A DNA stretch of 31,855 nt from CAYQZD01 sp964421875 (lineage in GTDB: Bacteria > Electryoneota > Tariuqbacteria > Tariuqbacterales > Tariuqbacteraceae). Position numbers and translations under genes: made by a program. The notes beneath the pieces are model-generated. The model had not been told where the DNA came from and made no database searches. It saw only the letters and a program-made list of their open reading frames with translations. The stretch covers positions 1 to 31,855 of the forward strand of contig CAYQZD010000040.1 in NCBI GenBank assembly GCA_964421875.1. Reading direction: 5' to 3'. Shown piece after piece: positions 18,501-24,159 of this stretch (position 1 is its first letter; every line of letters begins with the position of its first letter).

Positions 18501-21378
18501 CGAAACCTGGGAGCGAACCTTCGGAGGCGCTTCCGGGGACGGAGGCTACGTTGTCCGGGAGACAACTGACGGAGGCTATATCATCTCCGCCTACACCGAA
18601 TCCTTCGGCGCGGGCGGAAGCGACATCTATTTGATAAAAACGGACGCTTCCGGCAATGAGCTTTGGTCGCAGACCTTTGGCGGCGATTCCACGGAATACG
18701 GACTGAATGTGTGGCAGACTTCGGAAGGTGACTATGTCGTTGTGGGAAACACTAATTCCTTCGGCGCGGGTTCATATGACGCATATTTACTTGAAGTTGA
18801 CGCTTCAGGAAACGGAATATGGTCAAAAACCATTGGCGGCATCGAAAGTGACGCCTGCTCGGGCCTGCAGCAGACCTCCGACAACGGATACATCATCGCC
18901 GGAACAACATATTCCTACGGCGCGGGGGATTGCGACGTCTACCTCATCCGCCTGGAAGGTGATTCTGTCCCTCCAGCGCCGACAGTAGCCCTCACCTACC
19001 CCAACGGCGGCGAATCCTGGACTATCGGCGATTCCGTCGATATAACCTGGACCCTCGACCCCGGCTTCGACAGCCTCGAGGTCCTGCTCACCCGAAACGA
19101 CGGGGGGAGCTGGGCAGCCTTAGCTTCAGCCTTAGCCGGAACCGATACTAACTATGCCTGGAACGGGGTTACCGCTCCCCCCTCCGATAGCTGCCGGGTG
19201 AAAGTATTGGGACATTATGGCGGCAGTCAAGCTGAAGATGTCAGCGACAGCCTCTTCTCCATCATCCCCGCTGCGCCGCCGCCGATGATTACAGTAACCT
19301 ACCCCAACGGCGGCGAAAGCTGGGAAACCGGCGAAACTCCCACCATCACCTGGAGCCATGACCCCCTCTTTATCGGATTCGATGTGCTGCTCTCGCGTAA
19401 TGCCGGAACGGATTGGGAGACGCTGGACGATTCCTTGAGCGGATTCTTTGTCAGTTGGCCCTGGACAACCGGCGTAACCCCGCCGGAATCCGACTCCTGC
19501 CTTGTCAAGATTATGGGGTATTATTACACCGGTCTGACCTTCGAGGATAACAGCGACAGCCTCTTTTCGATTACCGAACCCCCGGCGCATCCCGGCCCGG
19601 ACACCGCCTGGACCCGGACTTTCGGCAGCGTGGGTGACGATGAAGCCAGAAGCCTCTTCCGCACCCCGGCTGACGGAGGATACGCCCTCACCGGATACGC
19701 CTCGCCCTTCGGTTCCAAGGATGTCCTGTTGATAAAGACCAACTCAGCCGGACTGCAGGAGATGCTGCGGACTTACGGCGGCAATTTTGACGATATCGGA
19801 TACAGTATCCAGCAGACCGTTGACGGCGGCTACATCATCGCGGGGTCTAAAGTCCCTTCCGCCGGAGCCCCGACCGACATCTACATCATTAAAACCCTCG
19901 CCAACGGAACCGCGCAATGGGACACCACCATCGGACTCCTCAACTCCGAGGAATGCGCCTACAGCGTCCAGCAGACCTCGGACGGAGGATTCATCTTCAC
20001 GGGGCTGTTTACCGATAATATCTATTCCACCCAGGTCATTCTCTATAAAACCGACGCCAATGGAAACCAGCAATGGCTGCACACTTTCGGCGGATTGGGC
20101 GTCGATGCGGGGCGCTGCGTGCGGCAGACTACGGACGGCGGCTATATCATCACCGGCTACACCACCTCCTCCGGCGCCGGTCAGGAGGATGTGTACCTGA
20201 TAAAAACCAACCCTTCAGGACAATTGCAGGGCGATTGGACCTATGGCGGCGCAGGTATCGATAAGGGTTATTCCGTACGGCAAACCTCCGACGGAGGTTA
20301 CATCATCACCGGTTACACCACTTCCTTCGGCGTGGGCCAGGAGGATGTGTATCTGGTTAAGACCAACTCTTCGGGTGGCTTTATGTGGAGCCGTGATTTC
20401 GGAGGACCCGGCTCGGATATAGGGTATTCGGTGCGGCAGACTTCCGACGGAGGGTACATTGTTGCTGGTACCACTACTTCCTACGGTGCGGGCGCTTCCG
20501 ATGCATACCTGATAAAGACCGATTCGCTGGGAACTCCGGAATGGAGTCAAACCTGGGGCGGAGACGGAACAGAAGCGGCTTACAGCGTGCAAATCGTCCC
20601 GGGCGCGGGCTACGCCTTCGCAGGATTCACCGATTCCTACGGCTCCGGGGGTAAAGACGTATGGCTGGTGAAGCTGGGCGCCGATTCCTTCGAGGTCATA
20701 ATAACCCTGGAGCCGCACATTCCGCCCATAGTCATTCCCGCCAACGGCGGCTCCTTCACCTTCGACATCACCGCTGAAAACACCACTCCCGTCACCCAGA
20801 CTATCGATTTCTGGTCGCAGGTGATTTTACCCACGATGGGAGCGGTCCCCATCATCAATATCTACGGCTTCAATATGCCTCCCGCCACCGGCACCCGCAC
20901 TTTAACGCAGCAGGTCCCGCAAATCGCCCCCGGAGGGATCTATACCTACAGAGCCTATGTGGGAACTTATCCCTGGGTTGTGGGGCACAGCGACTGGTTC
21001 AATTTCGAAAAATTGGGAGGCGAGGCAGGGAGCGGACTGGGCTCACCATCGGACTGGCCTTGCTCCGGAGAATTTTTTGACGGGATAGAACTGCTCAACA
21101 GCAAAGCCGTGCCTAAAACCTACGCCCTGCATACGCCGTATCCCAACCCCTTCAATCCGATAGCCCATATCACCTTCGCCCTGCCGGAAGCGGTCCGGGT
21201 CAAGCTCAAGGTCTATGATGTAACCGGCCGAGAAGTAGCTGCGCTGGTCGATAATTATCTGGAGGCGGGTTACCACGATATTGTCTTCGACGGTTCGAAC
21301 CTCTCCTCCGGTATTTACTTCTATAAAATCAACGCCGGCGGTTTCAGCGAAACCAGGAAGATGATATTGGTGAAATAG
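9502..21378 (+). CDS. Giant secreted modular protein: six beta-helix modules, three seven-unit blocks, type IX tail
   Basis: A 3958-residue exported protein starting at ATG after GGAGGAGG. Signal peptide ~1-21. Residues ~22-2312 are six right-handed beta-helix modules (units such as SSPIISGNTI...GGGIYC), ending at about 493, 850, 1155, 1472, 1864 and 2312 with 'SPCIDAGxP...DPDSTVADMGxYYF'; modules 2-6 open with 'LSGxLSGxLxAG.Y.V.GDI.V' and a capping strand. Three blocks of exactly seven 'DGGYIITGYT' units follow (~2317-2685, ~2791-3152, ~3365-3728), separated by one and then two Ig-like 'TYPNGGESW' domains. The shared pre-tail module is ~3732-3853 and the type IX sorting tail ~3872-3958 (PYPNPFNP ... 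ILVK). Beta-helix proteins of this kind are often adhesins or polysaccharide-binding or -cleaving proteins; no catalytic site is recognisable. GC content changes sharply between joints and interiors. The long open frame argues for real expression, though repeats of this length can be misassembled. Confidence 0.88.
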   Translation: MKKIFLILIVIGTLVISIAQADVIYVSGDVYGTWSADTVIVTAEVRIPPDSSLTIMPGVEVLFSVHCKLIVEGTISAVGTVNDSIRFDEYSPPGGHRWHGIRFLNATDVCSLKYCNLTNGWANGDGQDSNGGAIHCDNSSPIISGNTICANIANNNGGGIYCYNESSPIVSGNTIYENFATNYGGGIFCHDSNPIISGNTIIANLATHYGGGISCSGNSNPIISDNNIINENKAYIEGGGIYCTNYSSPIISGNTICGDSATYSGGGICCTDESNPIVSSNIINENRASVGGGIHCTGNSTPSIISNTIKENSVGLGSGGGISCDNNSIPTLISNIINGNSAATGGGIFCSSAPDTFELNEISRNTALGNGGGIYLGGVSITLNKCTIVDNIANSGGGLYCNASSPSLINCILWNNSPEQIAQGAGSNAVVTYSDIGQFWPGVGNINADPLFYSTTGDSAYYLTENSPCIDAGNPDPQYNDPDSTVADMGAYYFHHEPGLSGNLSGVLSAGEYHVVGDIFVQNGDSLIIEPGAVLRFDGNYQFDIYGYLYAVGTEQDSILFIPNHPDSNWGGLNFNTTSSNNSEYGYIVISGSNACGISTTSSFILNINHSTISDNNYPGAGSAMRFNQNCTLNMSNCEICNDTCIASIIYGNNCTFNISNCVFRNNLSTNQGAVICCAHPNNCIINNSLFFNNSSINGSSCIYSDYGHWTVNNCTFSGNSNPNNSGTICFNYTYNDTLTNNIFSSNTGAGIRLLGSGSIYPKNNDFYNNSNGNIIGNPPPAGFGNLSTTNANGDSCDQYMNIFLDPLFSTVPDSAFRLTENSPCIDAGDPASPLDPDSTIADMGAYYFHQEPGLSGALSGTIHAGVYDIVGNISVTDSLIIEPGVSFIFQGNYIFDISGAYLSAAGTEQDSIKFYPGSGVPNWGGIYFHYSSEGCIMEYCLITGAYNSSSGGGIHSDNCSPTFKHCTIYNNTAQGSGGGIYLERDSAVLSHCLIKGNTSLYSGPYGGGGIMLNECAALIDHCIITGNSCTNGTVGGIHNKGENSIITNTIIEGNNNGGLYFQQAGLYTVSFCDIYNNGGQNIFGVVPTFIGDIVTINANGDSCDMFRNILMNPLFVDPANGDYHLQANSPCIDAGDHNYPLDPNNSITEIGLFYFPQAPVPPPALFSGPLSGNLTAGDYYVTGDIYVDGSLTISPGANFIFTGYYGLEIGSSCVLTAVGAESDSIKFYPHPNAPYWKGITLHYAGNNSILEYCSISSAYKYGSGGGIHSDNCSPTFNHCAIINNTSEGSGGGIFLARQSAQINYCLIKGNTSLYSGPYGGGGIILSECAATIDQCTITGNSCPYGTVGGIHNKGDNSIITNTIVEGNNDGGLYFQQAGNYTVSYCDFHNNDGNNIFGYGIPTGLGIISTTNANGDSCDQYFNIFLDPLFSTIPDSAFRLTENSPCIDAGDPASPLDPDSTVADMGCYYFDQSGTQPNQLSGSLSGVLPAGEYHVVGDITVQNGDSLIIEPGAALLFDGFYEFEVYGYLYAVGNQADSIKFIRNNPDSAWAGIDFEDSSNDSSKLGFCLINGALAAGGWPYDRGGGIICIYSSPTIYNCTISNNYALIGGGIHGEMSASPYILNCIIEDNVADGSGGGITLGSGSASLISNCIVRNNTAGAHAGLHLGWSGLVTVLNCEIIDNSAGIGAGGVFGDQGSAIIESCLISGNTSGEFGAFYFWNGFNPLVKNCTIVNNNSNSGSIGIVNSNPSIVNTILGNNIGIGGIYFENSLNSSVSYCDMSNNSGGNFTGSPPANIGVIDTINANGDSCDQYFNIFLDPLFQAVTGDSAFRLTAASPCIDAGDPASPLDPDSTVADMGCYYFDQSGTQPNQLSGSLSGSLTAGEYHVVGDITVQNGDSLVIEPGAVLRFDGNCSFDINGYLEAAGVFSDSIVFTALDSVNGWSGIRFTSADTNSILEYCVVEYGKANGSFPYNDGGAIYCTNSSPIISRNTIRNNLAVSEGGGLYCDVNSHPAIANNSIIGNTATDGGGVFIATDCNPIVSNNTIAFNNATNGGAGIFIHYSNARLFENNISDNSAGSQGGGIFLLESSSILENCKFYRDSASLYGGGIYCVSSNASIIDCDISNNSSLGYGGGIWCSQSRATIEYCIITENLANNYGGGLYLGYDSSNVNNCTIVGNNSSTQGGAIIITDGSEPDIRNCIISDNLASDYGGIYFHNPGANDSVSYCDFNNNNPYNYGGNLPQNLGSITTVNTNGDSCDIYSNIFLDPLFSTVPDSAFRLTANSPCIDAGDPASPLDPDSTVADMGAYYFHQDSVITPPDTLWTRTYGGSDGEEGMDVQQTSDGGYIFVGIGRSFGHGGPDAYLIKTDANGDTLWTRSYGGIEQDWGVSVCQTIDGGYVITGETNSFGAVEFDVFLIKTDANGDTIWTRTFGGTNADIGKCVQQTTDGGYIITGYTRSFGAGDWDVWLIKTDTNGDTIWTRTFGGTSEDNGYFVQQTTDGGYIVTGSTQSFGAGIHDVYLIKTDMNGDSVWTKTFGGSDIDFARCVQQTTDGGYIILGSTNSFSGNIWPDLWLIKTNSNGDTLWTRTHGGGDSESGCRVQQCFDEGYIISGYTHSYGGTRDAYVLKTNINGYFSWMRVFGGAGYECGTCVDQTLDGGYIVGGYTTTFGAGSYDAYLIRLAWDSIGPPPPPLPTLSLTYPNGGESWIIGSSQTISWTADPGFERFDLLLSRDNGGSYEILQTAIPGTETSWIWNGVTPDISDSCIVRIAGHYDGRLSFDESDGMFSIVQGGPDTLWTRTYGGSGYDTGGSVRQTSDGGFIIAGITGSIGPGSWNVYGIKTDANGDTVWTKPYGGPAWDEGTDASPTSDGGYIFSGWTESFGAGSRDAYLVKTDANGDTVWTRTFGGSSMDVVNWVEQTSDGGYITVGLTTSFGVPVRAVYLIKTDASGNETWHRTYGGNGYDLANCVQQTSDGGYIITGFTQSFGAGENDVYLIKTDSSGIETWERTFGGASGDGGYVVRETTDGGYIISAYTESFGAGGSDIYLIKTDASGNELWSQTFGGDSTEYGLNVWQTSEGDYVVVGNTNSFGAGSYDAYLLEVDASGNGIWSKTIGGIESDACSGLQQTSDNGYIIAGTTYSYGAGDCDVYLIRLEGDSVPPAPTVALTYPNGGESWTIGDSVDITWTLDPGFDSLEVLLTRNDGGSWAALASALAGTDTNYAWNGVTAPPSDSCRVKVLGHYGGSQAEDVSDSLFSIIPAAPPPMITVTYPNGGESWETGETPTITWSHDPLFIGFDVLLSRNAGTDWETLDDSLSGFFVSWPWTTGVTPPESDSCLVKIMGYYYTGLTFEDNSDSLFSITEPPAHPGPDTAWTRTFGSVGDDEARSLFRTPADGGYALTGYASPFGSKDVLLIKTNSAGLQEMLRTYGGNFDDIGYSIQQTVDGGYIIAGSKVPSAGAPTDIYIIKTLANGTAQWDTTIGLLNSEECAYSVQQTSDGGFIFTGLFTDNIYSTQVILYKTDANGNQQWLHTFGGLGVDAGRCVRQTTDGGYIITGYTTSSGAGQEDVYLIKTNPSGQLQGDWTYGGAGIDKGYSVRQTSDGGYIITGYTTSFGVGQEDVYLVKTNSSGGFMWSRDFGGPGSDIGYSVRQTSDGGYIVAGTTTSYGAGASDAYLIKTDSLGTPEWSQTWGGDGTEAAYSVQIVPGAGYAFAGFTDSYGSGGKDVWLVKLGADSFEVIITLEPHIPPIVIPANGGSFTFDITAENTTPVTQTIDFWSQVILPTMGAVPIINIYGFNMPPATGTRTLTQQVPQIAPGGIYTYRAYVGTYPWVVGHSDWFNFEKLGGEAGSGLGSPSDWPCSGEFFDGIELLNSKAVPKTYALHTPYPNPFNPIAHITFALPEAVRVKLKVYDVTGREVAALVDNYLEAGYHDIVFDGSNLSSGIYFYKINAGGFSETRKMILVK
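10892..11170 (+). repeat. Module joint 1 in the giant gene
   Basis: It codes for SPCIDAG..., DPDSTVADMGAYYF, the opening LSGNLSG...GEYHVVGDI and the cap EPGAVLRFDG. The DNA is nearly the same as in joints 4, 5 and 6. The 3' half of this joint and that of 15137-15240 (GGGGAATA, CATGTGGT, GGGCGATAT, GAGCCCGGGGC) are especially close. Confidence 0.6.
11860..12060 (+). repeat. Module joint 2 in the giant gene
   Basis: It codes for NANGDSCDQYMNIFLDPLF ... SPCIDAGDPASPLDPDSTIADMGAYYF. About 200 bases closely match the joints at 13725-13925, 14900-15095 and 16245-16440 at DNA level. GC content jumps from about 28% (11221-11280, hand count) to about 58% (11881-11940). Confidence 0.7.
12340..12730 (+). 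repeat. Duplicated beta-helix segment, first copy (module 3)
   Basis: This segment and 13280-13670 code for nearly the same strands (GSGGGI..., CLIKGNTSLYSGPYGGGGI, GTVGGIHNKG, NSIITNTI.EGNN.GGLYFQQAG) with many shared bases at an offset of about 940. The similarity is much higher than between other modules, so modules 3 and 4 arose by a later duplication. Confidence 0.75.
13280..13670 (+). repeat. Duplicated beta-helix segment, second copy (module 4)
   Basis: Partner of 12340-12730. Differences are scattered, many at third codon positions, as expected for a duplication that has been kept as coding sequence. Confidence 0.75.
13855..13959 (+). repeat. 105-base exact direct repeat, copy 1 (joint 4)
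   Basis: By eye, these 105 bases are identical to 15031-15135. They code for the end of one module (ASPLDPDSTVADMGCYYF) and the start of the next (DQSGTQPNQLSGSLSG). Confidence 0.85.
15031..15135 (+). repeat. 105-base exact direct repeat, copy 2 (joint 5)
   Basis: Identical to 13855-13959. The sequence between the copies codes for the whole of beta-helix module 5, so recombination between the copies would delete or duplicate one module in frame (spacing 1176 bases, a multiple of three). Confidence 0.85.
16245..16440 (+). repeat. Module joint 6 in the giant gene
   Basis: It codes for TNGDSCDIYSNIFLDPLF ... SPCIDAGDPASPLDPDSTVADMGAYYFHQD and closes the beta-helix part. The DNA closely follows joints 2, 4 and 5, then passes straight into the first seven-unit block. 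Confidence 0.65.
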
Positions 21379-21401
21379 CGGGAGGCGCCCCGCGATGTCC
21401 G

Positions 21402-21430
21402 AACCCCCGTTTCCGTAACGGGGGTTTTTT
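21402..21430 (+). terminator. Rho-independent terminator after the giant gene
   Basis: AACCCCCGTT (21402-21411) pairs with AACGGGGGTT (21417-21426) around loop TCCGT, followed by TTTT. It starts 23 bases after the stop codon. Confidence 0.9.
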
Positions 21431-21484
21431 ACAGGTGAAACCCTCATTCGAGGATCTCTTTCGCGACCTCGCGCAACTTAAGAT

Positions 21485-21535
21485 GAAAATTCACGGCTCG
21501 CGGATTGACGATACCGCTGTTTTCAAGGTAAAAGA
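21485..21535 (-). repeat. Dispersed ~50-bp repeat, copy D, minus strand
   Basis: Read on the minus strand it gives ACCTTGAAAACAGCGG and then ATCCGCGAGCCGTGAATTTT, which matches copy B at 105-148 over its whole length. It shows that the repeat occurs in both orientations. Confidence 0.6.
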
Positions 21536-21574
21536 ATATTTTGCTTCTTTGAAGAAAATGGCGTTTATTAAGTA

Positions 21575-21602
21575 GGATTCAGGATACGGGATTCAGGATT
21601 CA
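21575..21602 (+). repeat. Heptanucleotide tandem repeat
   Basis: Four units: GGATTCA, GGATACG, GGATTCA, GGATTCA. Confidence 0.85.
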
Positions 21603-21605
21603 GTA

Positions 21606-21630
21606 AGGGCGGGCGTTTTCCGCCCGCCCT
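21606..21630. repeat. Perfect 10-bp GC-rich hairpin before the VCBS gene
   Basis: AGGGCGGGCG (21606-21615) pairs with CGCCCGCCCT (21621-21630) around TTTTC. It ends 24 bases before the ATG at 21655. No T run follows on the + strand (CAAAAAAAA does), so it is not a + strand terminator. Confidence 0.75.
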
Positions 21631-21654
21631 CAAAAAAAATCATAGAGACAAGTT

Positions 21655-23730
21655 ATGAAAAAATTGTTGATTATATTTTTGTTGCCGTTTTCAGTATTCG
21701 CCTGGGACTTTACGCAGGAACGTAACACAATTCCTGTTTATTTCGATAGTGTAAGGTGTCAAGTTCCCTGGACTACGGGGTATAATTATATTCAGCCAAC
21801 TTTTTGTGATATTGATGGTGATAATGATTTTGACCTGTTCATTGGTTCGGATTGGAATCGTATGTCATTTTATAGTAATATTGGGGATTCTTCTTTTCAT
21901 AGATTTATATTTGAAACTGATACTATTGTCAATTTGCCATTTCCGCCTGAACCCCGTTCTCAACGAACTTGCCGTCCTGCATTTTGTGATATAGATAATG
22001 ATAATGATCAAGATTTAATCGTTGGTGGTTATTATAGACTATTTTATTATCAAAATATTGGGACAATAAATTATCCTGTTTTTTCATTAGTTACTGAGTA
22101 TTTTCAAAATATAAGTTTGGTTGGTGATCAATATCCAGCCTTTGTCGATTTAGATAATGATAACGATTATGATTTGTTTATAGGATTTGGATATATTTCA
22201 TCTAACAGAGGGAAAATGGCTTTCTACCGGAATGATGGCAGTCCTGACAGCGTATCTATGGTTTTAATAACAGATTATTTTATGAATATAGATTTGGGTT
22301 ATTATTGCATCCCCACTTTCACCGACATCGACTCGGATGGAGATTACGATATGTTTTTAGGTGATGAGAATGGAAATATCCATTTCTATCGCAATGACGG
22401 GACACCGCAACAATACAATTTCACCCTAGTTTCTCAGCAGTATCAAGGCATTAATGTAGGGCGCATTGCCAGCCCGGCTTTCTGCGACATCGATGGTGAT
22501 GGGGATTACGATTTATTCGTGGGGGAGCGGAGCTGGGGGGAAGACAATCGGCATGGAGATATAGATTTCTACGAGAATGTAGGCCGACCGGATTCGGCGG
22601 TGTTTCAGTTAGTGACCAAGAACTTTGTAACTATGGATATTGGCAAGAAGCCTTACCCCTCTTTAGTCGATATAGATAATGATGGATTGAAAGATATGTT
22701 ATTAGGGGATACGGATGGTAACATAAATTACTTCAGTAATATTGGGACCGTTAATAATCCGCAGTTTACATTGACGGAGGAGCGATTTCAGAATATCACT
22801 GCAGCCTATCAAAGCCGTCCGACATTTGGCGACCTCGATGGTGATAACGATTTGGATCTGATAATAGGCAGGACTTCGATGTTCAGTTCAAGTTTATATT
22901 TGTATAGCAATGATGGAACACCAGCAGTACCTAACTATGTTCTGATATCGAGTAACTATCTGGGAATAGACTATGCTTGGCCGGCGCCGCGTTTGGCCGA
23001 TATCGATGCTGATGGAGATTTGGATTTATTTGTGGGTCATCTATACAATCAACTTACATTCTGGGAGAACATAGGAACGCCTAATCGTCCTCGTTTTGAG
23101 TTGAATACTCCGGACTTTTTAAACACTCAGTATACCGGTGAATTCTGTCCCGTTTGTTTTGGCGATATTGATAATGATGGTGATTTGGATATACTGCGTG
23201 GTCATTTCATGCAAGCTCCCTATCAAAGCCTTAACGCTTACCTCGATTATTATCAGAATATAGGGACTGCAACTTCGCCTAATTTGATTTTATCGGAACC
23301 TCATTTTCTTGGCATAGAATCATTCACGGTAACAGAACCATATTTAGATGACATAGACAGCGATAGCGACTTAGATTTATTTGTCAGCGATTGGTGCGGC
23401 GGCGTCTGTTTCTGGCGAAATAATGAGATAAACGGAGTCGTGAACAAGCCTCGATTTACGCCTTGTGCCTTCGCTTTAGGACAGAACTATCCTAATCCCT
23501 TCAATGCGATTACTACCATTCCCTTGAGGCTGGAGCGGGCTTTGCCGGTGCGGGTAGTGGTGTATAATCAGTTAGGGCAAAGGGTGGAGACGCTGTTTGA
23601 AGGGAAGATGTCAAAAGGCACGCATAGAATTCATTGGGATGGCGCTCGATATGGTTCGGGAGTCTATTTTATTTCGCTGGGAGATGAAAGGGGGATGCGG
23701 GGGGGGAGGAAGGTTATGTTGGTTAAATAG
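21655..23730 (+). CDS. Secreted VCBS/FG-GAP repeat protein with type IX sorting tail
   Basis: A 691-residue exported protein. Signal peptide ~1-16 (KKLLIIFLLPFSVFA). Residues ~40-595 hold ten VCBS/FG-GAP units with calcium-loop acidic runs (DIDGDNDFDLFIG, DIDNDGDLDILRG and the like), each followed by an aromatic 'FYxNxG' strand, as in integrin-alpha-like propellers. The sixth unit has DIDNDGLKD in place of the usual fully acidic loop. Residues ~610-691 are the type IX sorting tail (NYPNPFNA ... GQRVETLFEG ... SGVYFISL ... VMLVK). The ATG has no good ribosome binding site and follows a strong hairpin. The pre-tail module of the other three secreted proteins is absent. A calcium-dependent surface or adhesion role is inferred from the family. 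Confidence 0.87.
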   Translation: MKKLLIIFLLPFSVFAWDFTQERNTIPVYFDSVRCQVPWTTGYNYIQPTFCDIDGDNDFDLFIGSDWNRMSFYSNIGDSSFHRFIFETDTIVNLPFPPEPRSQRTCRPAFCDIDNDNDQDLIVGGYYRLFYYQNIGTINYPVFSLVTEYFQNISLVGDQYPAFVDLDNDNDYDLFIGFGYISSNRGKMAFYRNDGSPDSVSMVLITDYFMNIDLGYYCIPTFTDIDSDGDYDMFLGDENGNIHFYRNDGTPQQYNFTLVSQQYQGINVGRIASPAFCDIDGDGDYDLFVGERSWGEDNRHGDIDFYENVGRPDSAVFQLVTKNFVTMDIGKKPYPSLVDIDNDGLKDMLLGDTDGNINYFSNIGTVNNPQFTLTEERFQNITAAYQSRPTFGDLDGDNDLDLIIGRTSMFSSSLYLYSNDGTPAVPNYVLISSNYLGIDYAWPAPRLADIDADGDLDLFVGHLYNQLTFWENIGTPNRPRFELNTPDFLNTQYTGEFCPVCFGDIDNDGDLDILRGHFMQAPYQSLNAYLDYYQNIGTATSPNLILSEPHFLGIESFTVTEPYLDDIDSDSDLDLFVSDWCGGVCFWRNNEINGVVNKPRFTPCAFALGQNYPNPFNAITTIPLRLERALPVRVVVYNQLGQRVETLFEGKMSKGTHRIHWDGARYGSGVYFISLGDERGMRGGRKVMLVK

Positions 23731-23737
23731 AATGGAT

Positions 23738-23779
23738 ATAAGATATAAGAAATATGAGATAAGATATAAGAAATAAGAA
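23738..23779 (+). repeat. Heptanucleotide tandem repeat
   Basis: Six units: ATAAGAT, ATAAGAA, ATATGAG, ATAAGAT, ATAAGAA, ATAAGAA. It begins seven bases after the VCBS-protein stop codon. Confidence 0.88.
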
Positions 23780-23790
23780 ATGCCGGCAAA

Positions 23791-23808
23791 GGCGTTCAAT
23801 TGAACGCC
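23791..23808. repeat. Perfect 18-base palindrome
   Basis: GGCGTTCAATTGAACGCC reads the same on both strands. It could be a dimeric-regulator site or simply part of the local hairpin cluster; nothing decides between these. Confidence 0.6.
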
Positions 23809-23891
23809 CGTTTGCAGGGCGGAATCTTATTCCGCCGGGTGCGGGGACCAGGCGGGCACTTCAAAGGGCAGCTCCCCGCGCGGAACTTTTA

Positions 23892-23955
23892 CACTTTCGC
23901 ACTTTCTCACTTTCACACTTAAAAGGGGGACTTGTACACCTGTACACTTGCACAC
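23892..23955 (+). repeat. Two octanucleotide tandem repeats
   Basis: CACTTTCG, CACTTTCT, CACTTTCA at 23892-23915, and TTGTACAC, CTGTACAC, TTGCACAC at 23932-23955. The sequences differ but the period is the same. Confidence 0.8.
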
Positions 23956-24010
23956 AATTGATTTATCAACGTCATCAGCGTTAAATCTGCGCTAATCTGC
24001 GATTCAAGAC

Positions 24011-24038
24011 TAACCACCAACCACTAACTACCAACCAC
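24011..24038 (+). repeat. Heptanucleotide tandem repeat
   Basis: Four units: TAACCAC, CAACCAC, TAACTAC, CAACCAC. Confidence 0.82.
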
Positions 24039-24066
24039 CAATAAACCATTTTCCCCCCCGCCGCTC

Positions 24067-24095
24067 TTGACTTTGTTCCCTATTTTCCATACATT
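24067..24095 (+). promoter_or_regulatory. Probable promoter of the transketolase gene
   Basis: TTGACT (24067-24072) and TACATT (24090-24095) are 17 bases apart, about 120 bases before the transketolase start. The -35 box is the same TTGACT found before three other genes. Confidence 0.45.
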
Positions 24096-24130
24096 TTAAA
24101 TTAAAAGGGTAAGAACGCCCTTAATATAAA

Positions 24131-24159
24131 AGAACTCGCCTTTCAGCGGGTTTTATTTT
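24131..24159 (+). terminator. Terminator-like hairpin in the transketolase leader
   Basis: AACTCGC (24133-24139) pairs with GCGGGTT (24146-24152), with one G-T pair, around CTTTCA, and is followed by TTATTTT. A second small hairpin, AAGGGT/GCCCTT, lies at 24105-24122. Both are downstream of the promoter candidate, so this may be an attenuator rather than the end of an upstream transcript. Confidence 0.45.

Noticed and set aside
23738..24038. CRISPR array
   Set aside because: The repeats are only 7-8 bases with no spacers, and each tract has a different unit.
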